Positions 17,084 through 24,407 of a stretch of DNA of 64,000 nucleotides are shown piece after piece; the first letter of the stretch is position 1; each line of letters starts with the position of its first letter. The stretch spans positions 33,072-97,071 of the forward strand of contig JAODAQ010000054.1 in assembly GCA_025463515.1 (NCBI GenBank), in the 5' to 3' direction. This DNA comes from Rhodoglobus sp. (lineage in GTDB: Bacteria; Actinomycetota; Actinomycetes; Actinomycetales; Microbacteriaceae). The notes beneath the pieces are model-generated. The model made no database searches. It was not told the origin of the DNA and saw only the letters and a list, made by a program, of their open reading frames with translations. Both the position numbers and the translations under genes were made by a program.

Positions 17084-18009
17084 CCTCCCCGTTCATCTCG
17101 GTCGGCGAACTCGCCGACGCGCTCTCCGGTTCCACCCCGCCCGCCGTGCTCGACGCCAGCTTCGTGCTGCACCCGGCGAAGGAGGACGGCGACTACCGCA
17201 CCGACTCCGGGCGGCCGAAGTGGCTCGAGGCGCACATCCCCGGCTCGCAGCACGTCGACGTCTCGACCCAGTTCAGCGACCCGACGGCGACCCTTCACTA
17301 CACGCACCCGGAGCCGCAGGCGATCGCCGACGAGCTCGCGCGCCTGGGCATCCGGCACGACCGCGCTGTCGTCATCTACGACTCGACCGGCAACCTGTTC
17401 GCGGCCCGCCTGTGGTACCTGCTGCGCTGGATCGGAGTGCCGGCCCGCGTGCTCGACGGCGGTTTCGCCGCCTGGCAGACCGCGGGGGAGCGCACCGAGA
17501 GCGGCGAGGGCGAGGTGCCCGAGCCGGTGCCCGGCTGGCAGGCCTCGGCCGTGCGCAAGGCCTGGGTGAGCAAGAGCGAACTGCTCGAGCGCGATCCGGA
17601 TGACCCGAGGCCCCTGGTCTGCGGGCTGCCCGCCGGCTCCTTCACCGGGGCTGACCCCACGAGGTACTCCCGCCGCGGCCGGATCCCCGGCAGTGTCAAC
17701 GTCTCGAGCCGCGACCTGTTCTCCAAGGACGGGCACGTGAAGACCCGCGTCGAGCTGATACTCGCGTACGACGCCGCGGGCATCGACGTGGCACCGCGCA
17801 GTTCCGAACGAGCACAGGGCAGTTCCGAACGAGCACAGGGCAGCGACGAGGAGGTGCTGCTCTACTGCGGGGGCGGCATCTCTGCCGCGGCCAATGCGCT
17901 CACCCTCGCGGCGATCGGCACCTCGGCGGTGCGGATCTACGACGGGTCGCTCGAGGAGTGGTCGGCCGACCAGACCCTGCCGCTCGAGGTCGGAGAGCCT
18001 ACTTCTTAG
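17080..18009 (+). CDS. Two-domain rhodanese sulfurtransferase
   Basis: The 309-residue protein has an inactive N-terminal rhodanese domain (about 8-140) and a catalytic second domain (about 165-300). The active-site loop CGGGISA near residue 268 carries the persulfide cysteine and resembles 3-mercaptopyruvate sulfurtransferase loops. The ATG overlaps the kinase stop, so it can be co-transcribed with the thiamine operon, where sulfur chemistry is relevant. It also has its own TAGAGT box seven bases upstream. A perfect 21-bp tandem duplication (17800-17841) doubles the heptapeptide SSERAQG just before the active-site strand. Confidence 0.88.
   Translation: MTSPFISVGELADALSGSTPPAVLDASFVLHPAKEDGDYRTDSGRPKWLEAHIPGSQHVDVSTQFSDPTATLHYTHPEPQAIADELARLGIRHDRAVVIYDSTGNLFAARLWYLLRWIGVPARVLDGGFAAWQTAGERTESGEGEVPEPVPGWQASAVRKAWVSKSELLERDPDDPRPLVCGLPAGSFTGADPTRYSRRGRIPGSVNVSSRDLFSKDGHVKTRVELILAYDAAGIDVAPRSSERAQGSSERAQGSDEEVLLYCGGGISAAANALTLAAIGTSAVRIYDGSLEEWSADQTLPLEVGEPTS
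17800..17841 (+). repeat. Perfect 21-bp tandem duplication inside the sulfurtransferase gene
   Basis: Two identical 21-bp units (17800-17820 and 17821-17841) encode SSERAQG twice. The duplication keeps the frame and lengthens the loop before the catalytic strand LLYCGGGISA. Zero divergence between the units suggests a recent event. Confidence 0.95.
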
Positions 18010-18595
18010 CCCACGTCAGGGTGAGGTCGCTGCCGCGCTGGTGGGTGGTCATCGTGCCGCCGTCGCAGGTGAGCTCCACGCCGACCGAGTCGTCGATGTC
18101 GGTCTGCACGAGCGTGTAGGGGAGCGTCTCGGCGGCGACACCCTTGACGGTGGCGGTCGTGTCGACGTTGAGGCCGGTGGCATCCCAGTCCCGCGGGATC
18201 GCCACCTCGGCGTTGATGTAGGCGATACCGGTGGCCTTGCCCGAGTGCTTGTCGGTGACGACGGTCAGGTTGTCCTCGGCGCCCGAGGTGAGCGTGAGCG
18301 TGTAGTCGGTGTCGAGCGCGACCTTGCCGTCGAGGGCCCAGGTGAGGGTCTGGCTGCCGTCGATGGCGGCGGTCGCGGTGATCGCGCGGGTCGCGAGCTC
18401 GGCCTGCATGGCCGTCGCGAGCGCGGCGGTGTCGAGCGACCAGGTGTTGCCGAGCACGCACTTCGCGATGCCGGTGAGGGGGGCCGGGGGAGCGACTTCG
18501 ACGAGCGAGCAGCCCGCGAGGCCGACCGCCGCCAGGATCGCCAGTGCGCCTGCCGTCGAACGGCGTACGGACAACGAGCGTCGTGCTGTGGACAA
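17999..18595 (-). CDS. Lipoprotein of unknown function
   Basis: The 198-residue protein has a basic N-terminus (RRSLSVRRS), a hydrophobic stretch and a LAGC lipobox near residue 29. The mature part is Thr/Ala-rich, with a cysteine pair (KCVLG near the start and LTCDGG near the end) that could form a disulfide. No family is recognised. The start is the TTG at 18595, with GGAGG six bases upstream. It overlaps the convergent sulfurtransferase by 11 bases. Confidence 0.65.
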   Translation of the reverse strand: MSTARRSLSVRRSTAGALAILAAVGLAGCSLVEVAPPAPLTGIAKCVLGNTWSLDTAALATAMQAELATRAITATAAIDGSQTLTWALDGKVALDTDYTLTLTSGAEDNLTVVTDKHSGKATGIAYINAEVAIPRDWDATGLNVDTTATVKGVAAETLPYTLVQTDIDDSVGVELTCDGGTMTTHQRGSDLTLTWAKK

Positions 18596-18688
18596 GAGGG
18601 CCTCCCCGGTAACGGTCTCCTAGCGAATCTTAGTTCGAGATTCCGTGAGCACCGTGAGGCCCGGCGGTGGGGCGCAGACCGGCCGTTC

Positions 18689-19045
18689 CTATCCCCAGCC
18701 CAGCTCGTGGAGCTGCTCGTCGTCGATCCCGTAGAAGTGGGCGATCTCGTGCACGAGCGTCACGTGGATCTGGTCTTTGAGCTCGTCGAGGTCCTCGCTC
18801 ACATCCAGGAGGGGCTCGCGGTACAGGATGATCCGGTCCGGCAGCTCGCCGAAGCCGTAGTTGCCCCGCTCGGTGAGCGCAACGCCGTCGTACAGGCCGA
18901 GGAGGTCGAGCGAGCCGTCCTCCGGGCGGTCCTCGGTGACGAACACGACATTGTCGAGGCCGTCGATCATGTCGTCCGGCAGCAGGTCGAGCTCGTCCAC
19001 GACGAGGCGCTCGAACGCGTCGGCGTCCACCTCGTCGGGGCTCAC
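18689..19045 (-). CDS. Zincin-like metallopeptidase (DUF1025/PF06262-type)
   Basis: The 118-residue protein carries the minigluzincin signature HEIAHFYGIDDEQL near residue 98, giving two His ligands, the catalytic Glu and a third acidic ligand. Family members are small single-domain zinc peptidases of unknown target. It begins at a GTG that overlaps the DUF2017 stop. Its place downstream of clpS and DUF2017 is a conserved actinobacterial arrangement suggesting protein turnover. Confidence 0.85.
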   Translation of the reverse strand: MSPDEVDADAFERLVVDELDLLPDDMIDGLDNVVFVTEDRPEDGSLDLLGLYDGVALTERGNYGFGELPDRIILYREPLLDVSEDLDELKDQIHVTLVHEIAHFYGIDDEQLHELGWG

Positions 19046-19551
19046 TCGATCACCTCCACCAGGGTGCCCTGCAGGTAGCCGAGCCAGTCGTAGAGGTCGA
19101 GCATCCCCTCGTCGCCGTTGCCCTCGTCGCCGTCGTCCTCGATCTGCAGCCGGGCCGCGAGAACGAGCCGAAGGTCGGTGAGGTGCCGGAGCCAGGCCTG
19201 CACGTCGCCCTGGTCGAGCACCGCGACCTTGGTCGAGACCGTCCGGATGACCGCCAGCGCGTTCGCGACCTTGCGGTCCACCAGCCCGAGCTCCGTGAGC
19301 CGCCGGTGCTCGGAGGCGGCCCCGGCATCGCCACGGTAGGCGTCGGGGAGCAGCCGGGCCATCGCGGGGTCGAGAGGCGGTGCGGAGGGGCCGCCGATTC
19401 CCAGCTGCGCGTAGAGCACGTCGGCGGGGGACTCGGCGGCGCGCTCCTCGAGCAGCGCCACGAGCTGGCGCGCGAGAGCTTCGAGCAGCTCGCGCTCGCC
19501 CGGCGTGAAGCGGGCGGTCACGAGCTCGCCATCGCGCGCGAACGGGATCAC
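19042..19551 (-). CDS. DUF2017 family protein
   Basis: The 169-residue protein is soluble and mostly helical, with FTPGERELLEALARQLVALL near the start, LLPDAYRGD near residue 90, and DLYDWLGYLQGTLVEVIE at the end. This is the DUF2017 pattern, of unknown function. The GTG at 19551 overlaps the clpS stop; an upstream ATG in frame at 19578 would lie inside clpS, so I prefer the GTG. It is encoded between clpS and the metallopeptidase. Confidence 0.85.
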   Translation of the reverse strand: MIPFARDGELVTARFTPGERELLEALARQLVALLEERAAESPADVLYAQLGIGGPSAPPLDPAMARLLPDAYRGDAGAASEHRRLTELGLVDRKVANALAVIRTVSTKVAVLDQGDVQAWLRHLTDLRLVLAARLQIEDDGDEGNGDEGMLDLYDWLGYLQGTLVEVIE

Positions 19552-19832
19552 GAGCCCTCCTTCGCGAGGGTCGCCCACAGGCCGAAGTCGTGCATGGCCT
19601 CGACATGTCGCTCCATGTCCTCGCGGCCGCCGGATGCCACGACCGCGCGCCCCTCGTTGTGCACGAGCAGCATCAGCCGGTCAGCCTCCTGCGCACTGTG
19701 CCCGAAGTAGCTGCGGAACACGTAGGAGACGTAGTTCATGAGGTTCACCGGGTCGTTCCACACGATGGTGACCCACGGCTGGTCGCTGAGGGTCTCGGAG
19801 CGGAGCTCCACATCCTCGAGGACCTCGGCCAC
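19548..19832 (-). CDS. clpS: ATP-dependent Clp protease adaptor ClpS
   Basis: The 94-residue protein matches ClpS: the core TIVWNDPVNLMNYVSYVF near residue 20, LMLLVHNEGRAVVASG near residue 55, and the ERHVEAMHDFGLWATL C-terminal helix. ClpS binds N-degron substrates and hands them to ClpC/ClpA for degradation by ClpP. The GTG at 19832 is preceded at five bases by AGGAGG, which settles the start; a longer frame would run into the tRNA terminator. It is the first gene of the clpS-DUF2017-metallopeptidase operon. Confidence 0.95.
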   Translation of the reverse strand: MAEVLEDVELRSETLSDQPWVTIVWNDPVNLMNYVSYVFRSYFGHSAQEADRLMLLVHNEGRAVVASGGREDMERHVEAMHDFGLWATLAKEGS

Positions 19833-19850
19833 GCGAACCTCCTGAAACGG

Positions 19851-19877
19851 AAAACGGCCTGACTTTGCAGTCAGGCC
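19851..19877 (-). terminator. Intrinsic terminator of tRNA-His
   Basis: A perfect 9-bp stem (GGCCTGACT/AGTCAGGCC) with a 4-base loop is followed on the minus strand by GTTTTCC. It lies ten bases after the tRNA 3' end and just before the clpS ribosome site, so it separates the tRNA from the operon. Confidence 0.9.
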
Positions 19878-19886
19878 ATCTTCACT

Positions 19887-19963
19887 TGGGGTGATCGACG
19901 GGGCTCGAACCCGCGACATCCGGCTCCACAAGCCAGCGCTCTGCCAACTGAGCTACGACCACC
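19887..19963 (-). tRNA. tRNA-His (GTG anticodon)
   Basis: The cloverleaf is complete: an extra 5' G (-1), acceptor GTGGTCG pairing CGATCAC, D-arm GCTCAGTTGGCAGAGC, anticodon loop TTGTGGA, and T-arm GCGGGTTCGAGCCCCG (GTTCGA loop). Position 73 is C, as in tRNA-His. The CCA end is encoded. Confidence 0.97.
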
Positions 19964-20017
19964 ATGGATGCTGCGCTTGCGGCACAGCCCGTCAAGTGTA
20001 TTACAGACTCACGCGGT

Positions 20018-20638
20018 TCACAGACGCCGTGCAAATCCCTCCACCACTTCGGCGGAGATCGCCTGCACCTCTTCCGTGGTCAGACCGGGCTCGGGCGTGA
20101 ACACCGCCTTGCGGTAGTACTCGAGCTCGCGGATCGACTCGCGGATGTCGGCGAGGGCGCGGTGACCGCCGTCCTTCGCGGGAGCGTTAAAGTACACGCG
20201 GGGGAACCAGCGGCGCGACAGCTCCTTGATCGAGGAGACGTCGATGCTGCGGTAGTGCAGGTGCGAGTCGACGCGCGGCATGTACTTCGCGAGGAACGTG
20301 CGGTCGGTGCCGATCGTGTTGCCCGCGAGCGGCGCCGTCTGCGGCGTCGGCACGAACTTCAGGATGTACTCGTTCACCGCGTACTCCGCGTCGGCCAGCG
20401 CTACTCCGTTCGGGATCTCCTCGAGGAGGCCGCTCTCCCTGTGCATGTTGAGCACGAAGTCGCCCATGTTGTCGAAGGCGGACTGGTCTGGCTTGATCAC
20501 GATCGAGAACCCGGGGTCGACGGCCACGAGGTCGTAGTCCGTGATGACCACGGCGACCTCGACGAGCTCGTCGATCGATATGTCCAGCCCCGTCATCTCG
20601 CAGTCGATCCAGACGAGCAGGTCAGAGGTGGAAGCCAT
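20018..20638 (-). CDS. orn: Oligoribonuclease
   Basis: The 206-residue protein is a DEDDh 3'-5' exonuclease that clears short RNA oligonucleotides, including pGpG from c-di-GMP. It shows the Exo I block LVWIDCEMTGLD (residues 8-19), the middle DRTFLAKYMPRVDSHL, and the Exo III block HRALADIRESI with the catalytic His. Length is typical. TAGACT lies six bases before the ATG and contains the TAG stop codon of the upstream MFS gene, so orn has its own leaderless promoter. Confidence 0.96.
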   Translation of the reverse strand: MASTSDLLVWIDCEMTGLDISIDELVEVAVVITDYDLVAVDPGFSIVIKPDQSAFDNMGDFVLNMHRESGLLEEIPNGVALADAEYAVNEYILKFVPTPQTAPLAGNTIGTDRTFLAKYMPRVDSHLHYRSIDVSSIKELSRRWFPRVYFNAPAKDGGHRALADIRESIRELEYYRKAVFTPEPGLTTEEVQAISAEVVEGFARRL

Positions 20639-20647
20639 GCGGAAAGT

Positions 20648-21883
20648 CTAGGCCGCGTCACCGATAGTGATCGCCTGGGCCTCCGTCACCGCCGGCTCCG
20701 ACTGCGCGCCGTTCACTCTCGCGAGCGCGCGGCGCCCCACGATGATGAGCGTCGCCGAGAGCGCGACGGAGAATGCGCCGACGAAGTACGGCGTCGCCGA
20801 GGTGAACGTCGCGGCGAGGGTCGTCGCGAGCGGGGGTGCCACCGCTCCGCCGATGAACCGCACCGCCGAGTAGGCGGAGGACGCCACCGAGCGGGGCAGG
20901 TCGGTCGCCTCCATCACGGACTCGGTGAGCACGGTGTTCAGCACCCCGAGGAGCAGCCCGCCCACGACTACCGCGGTCACGAGGCCGGCCTGCGAGTGGA
21001 TGAACACGCCGGCCACCACCAGGTCGAGCGCGAGCAGCGGCAGCACGATCGACAGGACTGTGGTGCGCGGCATCCGTGCAGTCAGTATCGGTGCCACCCA
21101 CACGCTCGTCACCGCCAGCGCGACGCCCCAGCCGAAGAAGGTCAGGCCGATGCCCATCGCCTCGAAGCCCAGCGGGAACGGCGTGTAGGCGAGCAGGACG
21201 AAGAAGCCGATGTTGTACAGCAGCGCGGCGCCGGCCAGGAGCGCGAGCGCCGGGTTGCGCAGCGCGCGCAGGGGAGCGGAGAGCCGCGTGGGCTGCAGTT
21301 GCGACCGGTCCTCCTTCTTCAGGAGCACCGTGATCGCGATGAACCCGATCGCCATCAGGGTGGCGGTGCCGAAGAACGGGCCGCGCCAGCTGATCGAGCC
21401 GAGCAGGCCGCCGAGCAGCGGTCCGATCGCGATGCCGAGGCCCAGAGCGGCCTCGTACAGGATGATCGCTGCCGATGTTCCGCCGCTGGCCGCCCCCACG
21501 ATCGTGGCGAGAGCCGTGGAGATGAAGAGCGCGTTGCCCAGGCCCCAGCCGGCGCGGAAGGCGATGACGGCCTCGACGCTGCCGCCGAGTGCCGCGAGGA
21601 GCGCGAAGAGGACGATCAGGCCGAGGCCGATCATGAGCGTGCGCTTCGGGCCGATGCGGCTCGACACCCAGCTCGTGACGAGCATGGCGAGGCCGGTGAT
21701 GAGCAGGTAGCTGGTGAAGAGCAGCTCGGTCTCCGTGGGGGTCGCCTTCAGGTCGGCGGCGATGACGGGGAGGATGGGGTCGACCAGGCCGATGCCCATG
21801 AACGCGATCACGCACGCGAAGGCGACAGCCCAGACCTGCTTGGGCTGCTTCAGGATGCTGCCGGCGCTTTCCCCCGTGCTCAT
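20648..21883 (-). CDS. MFS transporter (drug-efflux type)
   Basis: The 411-residue protein has twelve predicted membrane helices. The early DPILPVIAADL loop after helix 1 and the loop VSSRIGPKRTLMIGL near residue 75 match the MFS motif A region of drug:proton antiporters. The start ATG overlaps the MarR stop (ATGA), so the two form one unit. A drug or toxic metabolite is the likely cargo, by the usual MarR-efflux pairing. The substrate is unknown. Confidence 0.88.
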   Translation of the reverse strand: MSTGESAGSILKQPKQVWAVAFACVIAFMGIGLVDPILPVIAADLKATPTETELLFTSYLLITGLAMLVTSWVSSRIGPKRTLMIGLGLIVLFALLAALGGSVEAVIAFRAGWGLGNALFISTALATIVGAASGGTSAAIILYEAALGLGIAIGPLLGGLLGSISWRGPFFGTATLMAIGFIAITVLLKKEDRSQLQPTRLSAPLRALRNPALALLAGAALLYNIGFFVLLAYTPFPLGFEAMGIGLTFFGWGVALAVTSVWVAPILTARMPRTTVLSIVLPLLALDLVVAGVFIHSQAGLVTAVVVGGLLLGVLNTVLTESVMEATDLPRSVASSAYSAVRFIGGAVAPPLATTLAATFTSATPYFVGAFSVALSATLIIVGRRALARVNGAQSEPAVTEAQAITIGDAA

Positions 21884-22311
21884 GCCGCCACCGCCACGGA
21901 CCCGACCCGCTCCGACAGGATGGCCGCCGTGCGCTCGATGGCCTGCCAGCCCTCGGCATCCAGATCGACGAAGAAGGGCGCCATTGCGCTGGCCAGCTCC
22001 ACGCGCCATCCGGCCAGAGCGGATCGGCCCCTGTCGCTGATGGCGATGAGCCACGCGCGCGAGTCCTCGACGTCGGCGATGCGGTACACCCACTCGTCCT
22101 CGACGAGGCCCTGGAGGAGCTTGGTCATGCCGGGCTGGCTGATGCGGGCGGCCTTCGCGAGGTCGCCGATGCGGTGCGGGCCGTCCGTGGAGAGCACGGA
22201 CAGGGCAGACCAGGTGGCGGAGGAGACGGCGGATCCGGTGGTCTGCGCGGCAATGCGGGTAAGGCGGTGGCTCGAGACCAGGAGCGTCTCGAGGATCTGC
22301 GTGGTGTTCAT
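21880..22311 (-). CDS. MarR family transcriptional regulator
   Basis: The 143-residue protein has a winged-helix domain with the recognition region RIGDLAKAARISQPGMTKLLQGLV (near residues 47-70, quoted in part) and the wing DSRAWLIAISDRG. It probably represses itself and the MFS gene with which it overlaps. The ATG at 22311 has TATACT six bases upstream, and a perfect palindrome covers that box. Longer in-frame starts exist but run through the operator and are unlikely. Confidence 0.9.
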   Translation of the reverse strand: MNTTQILETLLVSSHRLTRIAAQTTGSAVSSATWSALSVLSTDGPHRIGDLAKAARISQPGMTKLLQGLVEDEWVYRIADVEDSRAWLIAISDRGRSALAGWRVELASAMAPFFVDLDAEGWQAIERTAAILSERVGSVAVAA

Positions 22312-22319
22312 GATCAAAG

Positions 22320-22338
22320 TATATAACCAAGTTATATA
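22320..22338. promoter_or_regulatory. MarR operator palindrome overlapping the -10 box
   Basis: TATATAAC, three bases, then GTTATATA form a perfect inverted repeat. It overlaps the TATACT -10 of marR (22318-22323), giving autorepression. It also lies 26 bases before the divergent 91-residue gene's start, so that gene may be co-regulated. The AT-rich palindrome stands out in this GC-rich DNA. Confidence 0.8.
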
Positions 22339-22363
22339 ACTCATCGTCTGGTAAGACTTGAGC

Positions 22364-22639
22364 ATGAGCGATTCAGCACCCCAGGTCAGCCGCGGCGACG
22401 AGTACGTCGTCTTCTACGTGGGCGGCCCCTACGACGGCCAGAACGACAAGCGCATCAGCACGGATGGCACGTGGGAGACCGAGATCACGGTCATCGCCGC
22501 CGTCGACGGCAAGGAGACGCAGCTCGTCTACGTCTCGCCGGTGGCCCGCGAGGTCGGCGAGCAGGTGCAGGTCACGTACACCTGGGACCAGTCCGACAGC
22601 GACCCGCTCGAGGCTCTCGACGAGCGCGGCGAGGAATAG
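22364..22639 (+). CDS. Small conserved hypothetical protein divergent from marR
   Basis: The 91-residue acidic protein has a beta-rich pattern (YVVFYVGGPYDGQND near residue 15, then two strands ending TQLVYVSPV and VQVTYTWD). No family or catalytic motif is recognised. The ATG has an extended TGGTAAGAC box six bases upstream. It faces marR across the palindromic operator and is followed at 29 bases by a thioredoxin-fold gene. Confidence 0.65.
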   Translation: MSDSAPQVSRGDEYVVFYVGGPYDGQNDKRISTDGTWETEITVIAAVDGKETQLVYVSPVAREVGEQVQVTYTWDQSDSDPLEALDERGEE

Positions 22640-22668
22640 CCCGCACCCTCTCTCGGGTTGGCCCCCGT

Positions 22669-22929
22669 GTGAACCTTCTCTTCTTCTCGTCCAACTTCTG
22701 CGAGCCGTGCATGGTGACGCGCAAGGTCCTGGGCGAGGTGTCGGCCCTCGTGCCGAGCGCGCGCATCGCCGAGCTGGACGTCGTCCGCGATTCCGACGAG
22801 GCCGAGCGGGCGGGCATCCGGTCGACGCCCACCGTCGTGGTGCTCAAGGATGACGGTACCGAGGTATTCCGCGCGGAGGGCGTGCCCAGCCTGAACCAGG
22901 TGCTCGTGGCGCTCGCGAAGGCGGTCTGA
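22669..22929 (+). CDS. Thioredoxin-fold protein
   Basis: The 86-residue protein has a CxxC redox motif (NFCEPCM) near residue 10, the cis-Pro loop RSTPTVVVL near residue 50 and the final GVPSLNQVLVAL helix. This makes it a short thioredoxin-like thiol:disulfide protein. The GTG start gives LLFFSSNFCEPC as the first strand. No ribosome site is obvious, so it may depend on translation of the gene upstream. Confidence 0.75.
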   Translation: MNLLFFSSNFCEPCMVTRKVLGEVSALVPSARIAELDVVRDSDEAERAGIRSTPTVVVLKDDGTEVFRAEGVPSLNQVLVALAKAV

Positions 22930-22947
22930 GTCAGCTCGACGATCGAG

Positions 22948-23020
22948 TGCCCCCGGCGCGATTCGAACGCGCGACAAACGGATTAGAAGGCCGCTGCTCT
23001 ATCCACTGAGCTACGGGGGC
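22948..23020 (-). tRNA. tRNA-Arg (TCT anticodon)
   Basis: The acceptor GCCCCCG pairs with CGGGGGC. The D-arm is GCTCAGTGGATAGAGC, the anticodon loop CTTCTAA, and the T-arm GCGCGTTCGAATCGCGC. The discriminator is A and CCA is not encoded. The anticodon stem has a C-U mismatch next to the loop. Confidence 0.95.
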
Positions 23021-23079
23021 GTGAGTCAAGTTTAGGTGCGCGCTGGCACACTGCCGGTCTGCGCAATACGCTGGCGCCC

Positions 23080-23475
23080 ATGATGCGAACTCTGGGAATC
23101 GCCGCGACGGCCGCGCTGGCCGCACTCGCCCTCGCCGGCTGCGTGCAGTCCGGCCCGACGGTCGTGACCTTCGAGGTCGCCGATCAGGGCACCTACAAGA
23201 TCGAGCTCATCACCGACGAGCAGATCCAGCACGTCAAAGACCTGATGGCCGGCAGCGAAGAGGGGCGCATCCCGCTCGGAACGATCGTGCGCGACGATCC
23301 GAGTGTGAACGCGCCGTGGTCGTGGCACATCGACCCGAAGACTCTCGAGTTCGCCGACCAGGCCATCGAGGTGTGCGACGGCCTGCCGGAGTACGTCGAG
23401 GACGGCACCCTGACGTCAGACACCTACTGCCCGTGGTCGGCCGTGCCGATCAAGCTGGAGGGCCCGGGCTCCTAG
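23080..23475 (+). CDS. BP74-like secreted lipoprotein
   Basis: The 131-residue protein has a lipoprotein signal (LALAGC, Cys near residue 21). The mature domain (VTFEVADQGTYKIELITDEQ, PWSWHIDPKTLEFADQAIEVCD, YVED, CPWS) matches the BP74/calmodulin-binding-type fold first known from Dictyostelium, whose bacterial role is unknown. Two cysteines (VCD and YCPW) may pair. TACGCT lies seven bases before the ATG. Its stop interlocks with the convergent gene in CTAG. Confidence 0.75.
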   Translation: MMRTLGIAATAALAALALAGCVQSGPTVVTFEVADQGTYKIELITDEQIQHVKDLMAGSEEGRIPLGTIVRDDPSVNAPWSWHIDPKTLEFADQAIEVCDGLPEYVEDGTLTSDTYCPWSAVPIKLEGPGS

Positions 23476-24074
23476 GCCGTCGGAAGCACCGTGGTCGTCG
23501 CGGCCTTGTCGTCGGAGTGCTGCGCGGCGTTCCACGCCTGCTGCTTGCTGGCGAGGTCGTCCACGGGCGGAGCGGCAGCCTCGTACTTCCACGCCGCAAG
23601 GTCCTGCGCGAACAGCTTGCGGGCGCGAGCCGGCTTGGCCTGCCACGCAATGAGCCCGTCCTGGAAGTCGGCCAGATCCTGCTCGGCCTGGAAGCTGTAG
23701 TTCGCGGAGTTCGCCTTCATCGTGGCGAGCTGGTGGGCGGCCCAGTCGGCGGCAAGACCGGCGCCGGCGACGGGCAGGAGGCGCACTCGAACCTCGGCCT
23801 CGCTCGTCTGGTGGTCGACGTGGTCTTTCTCCGCGGCGGACAGGGTGTTCCAGCCCGCGGCACGACGGCCGGAAGCGATGAGGGCGGCGATCGCGGAGGC
23901 TTTGTGCTCGCGATCCTGTTGCGCGATGAGGCGCTTGATCGAGCCGCGCGCGATGAGCGTGGCCACGACTCCGGCGACGAGAATCGCGATCACAGGCACG
24001 ACTGCGCCTATCGTGACGCGCCCGTCATACGAGCTGAACCACTTGACGATGTCATTCCACCAGGCCTCTAACAT
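23472..24074 (-). CDS. Single-pass membrane protein of unknown function
   Basis: The 200-residue protein has one N-terminal helix (about 20-42: VTIGAVVPVIAILVAGVVATLI), then a basic and helical cytosolic region rich in Ala, Gln, Lys and Glu that probably forms a coiled coil (about 50-195). No family is recognised. TACAGT lies six bases upstream of the ATG. Confidence 0.65.
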   Translation of the reverse strand: MLEAWWNDIVKWFSSYDGRVTIGAVVPVIAILVAGVVATLIARGSIKRLIAQQDREHKASAIAALIASGRRAAGWNTLSAAEKDHVDHQTSEAEVRVRLLPVAGAGLAADWAAHQLATMKANSANYSFQAEQDLADFQDGLIAWQAKPARARKLFAQDLAAWKYEAAAPPVDDLASKQQAWNAAQHSDDKAATTTVLPTA

Positions 24075-24126
24075 GCAGGCACTGTAACCCCGGGGTACGC
24101 GGGGTCAGAGGAGCGACAGCGGAGTG

Positions 24127-24369
24127 TTAGAACCTGAAGCACTCCATCGCGGCGCCGAAATCCCAGAATTCACCGACGGGCAGGAACCGCCGCTGGCGCT
24201 GCAGCATCCGCTTCGCCAGGAATCGGGGGCCCGCGGGAGTCGCGCTGCGCTCGACATAGCCGAGCACCTCGCCGTCTGCACGGGTGATGCGCCAGAGGTC
24301 TTCGTGAAGCTGCACGGTTGCGACGCCATCCTTGACACGGGTGGCCGGTGCGAAGTCGAGAATCGTCAT
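24127..24369 (-). CDS. Small conserved hypothetical protein
   Basis: The 80-residue protein has a beta-rich first part (LWRITRADGEVLGYVERS) and a basic middle (RFLAKRMLQRQRRFLPVGEFWDF). This looks like a small DNA- or RNA-binding or regulatory protein, but no family is recognised. TATCTT lies six bases before the ATG, supporting the start and leaderless transcription. It stands alone between two other minus-strand genes. Confidence 0.6.
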   Translation of the reverse strand: MTILDFAPATRVKDGVATVQLHEDLWRITRADGEVLGYVERSATPAGPRFLAKRMLQRQRRFLPVGEFWDFGAAMECFRF

Positions 24370-24407
24370 GGTTCGAAGATATGTTCGACCACTGACATTC
24401 GCCGTCG

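Noticed and set aside
20648..22330. A longer MFS protein starting upstream inside the marR gene
   Set aside because: The upstream frame overlaps the whole marR gene in another phase; the ATG at 21883 overlapping the marR stop gives a normal 411-residue transporter.
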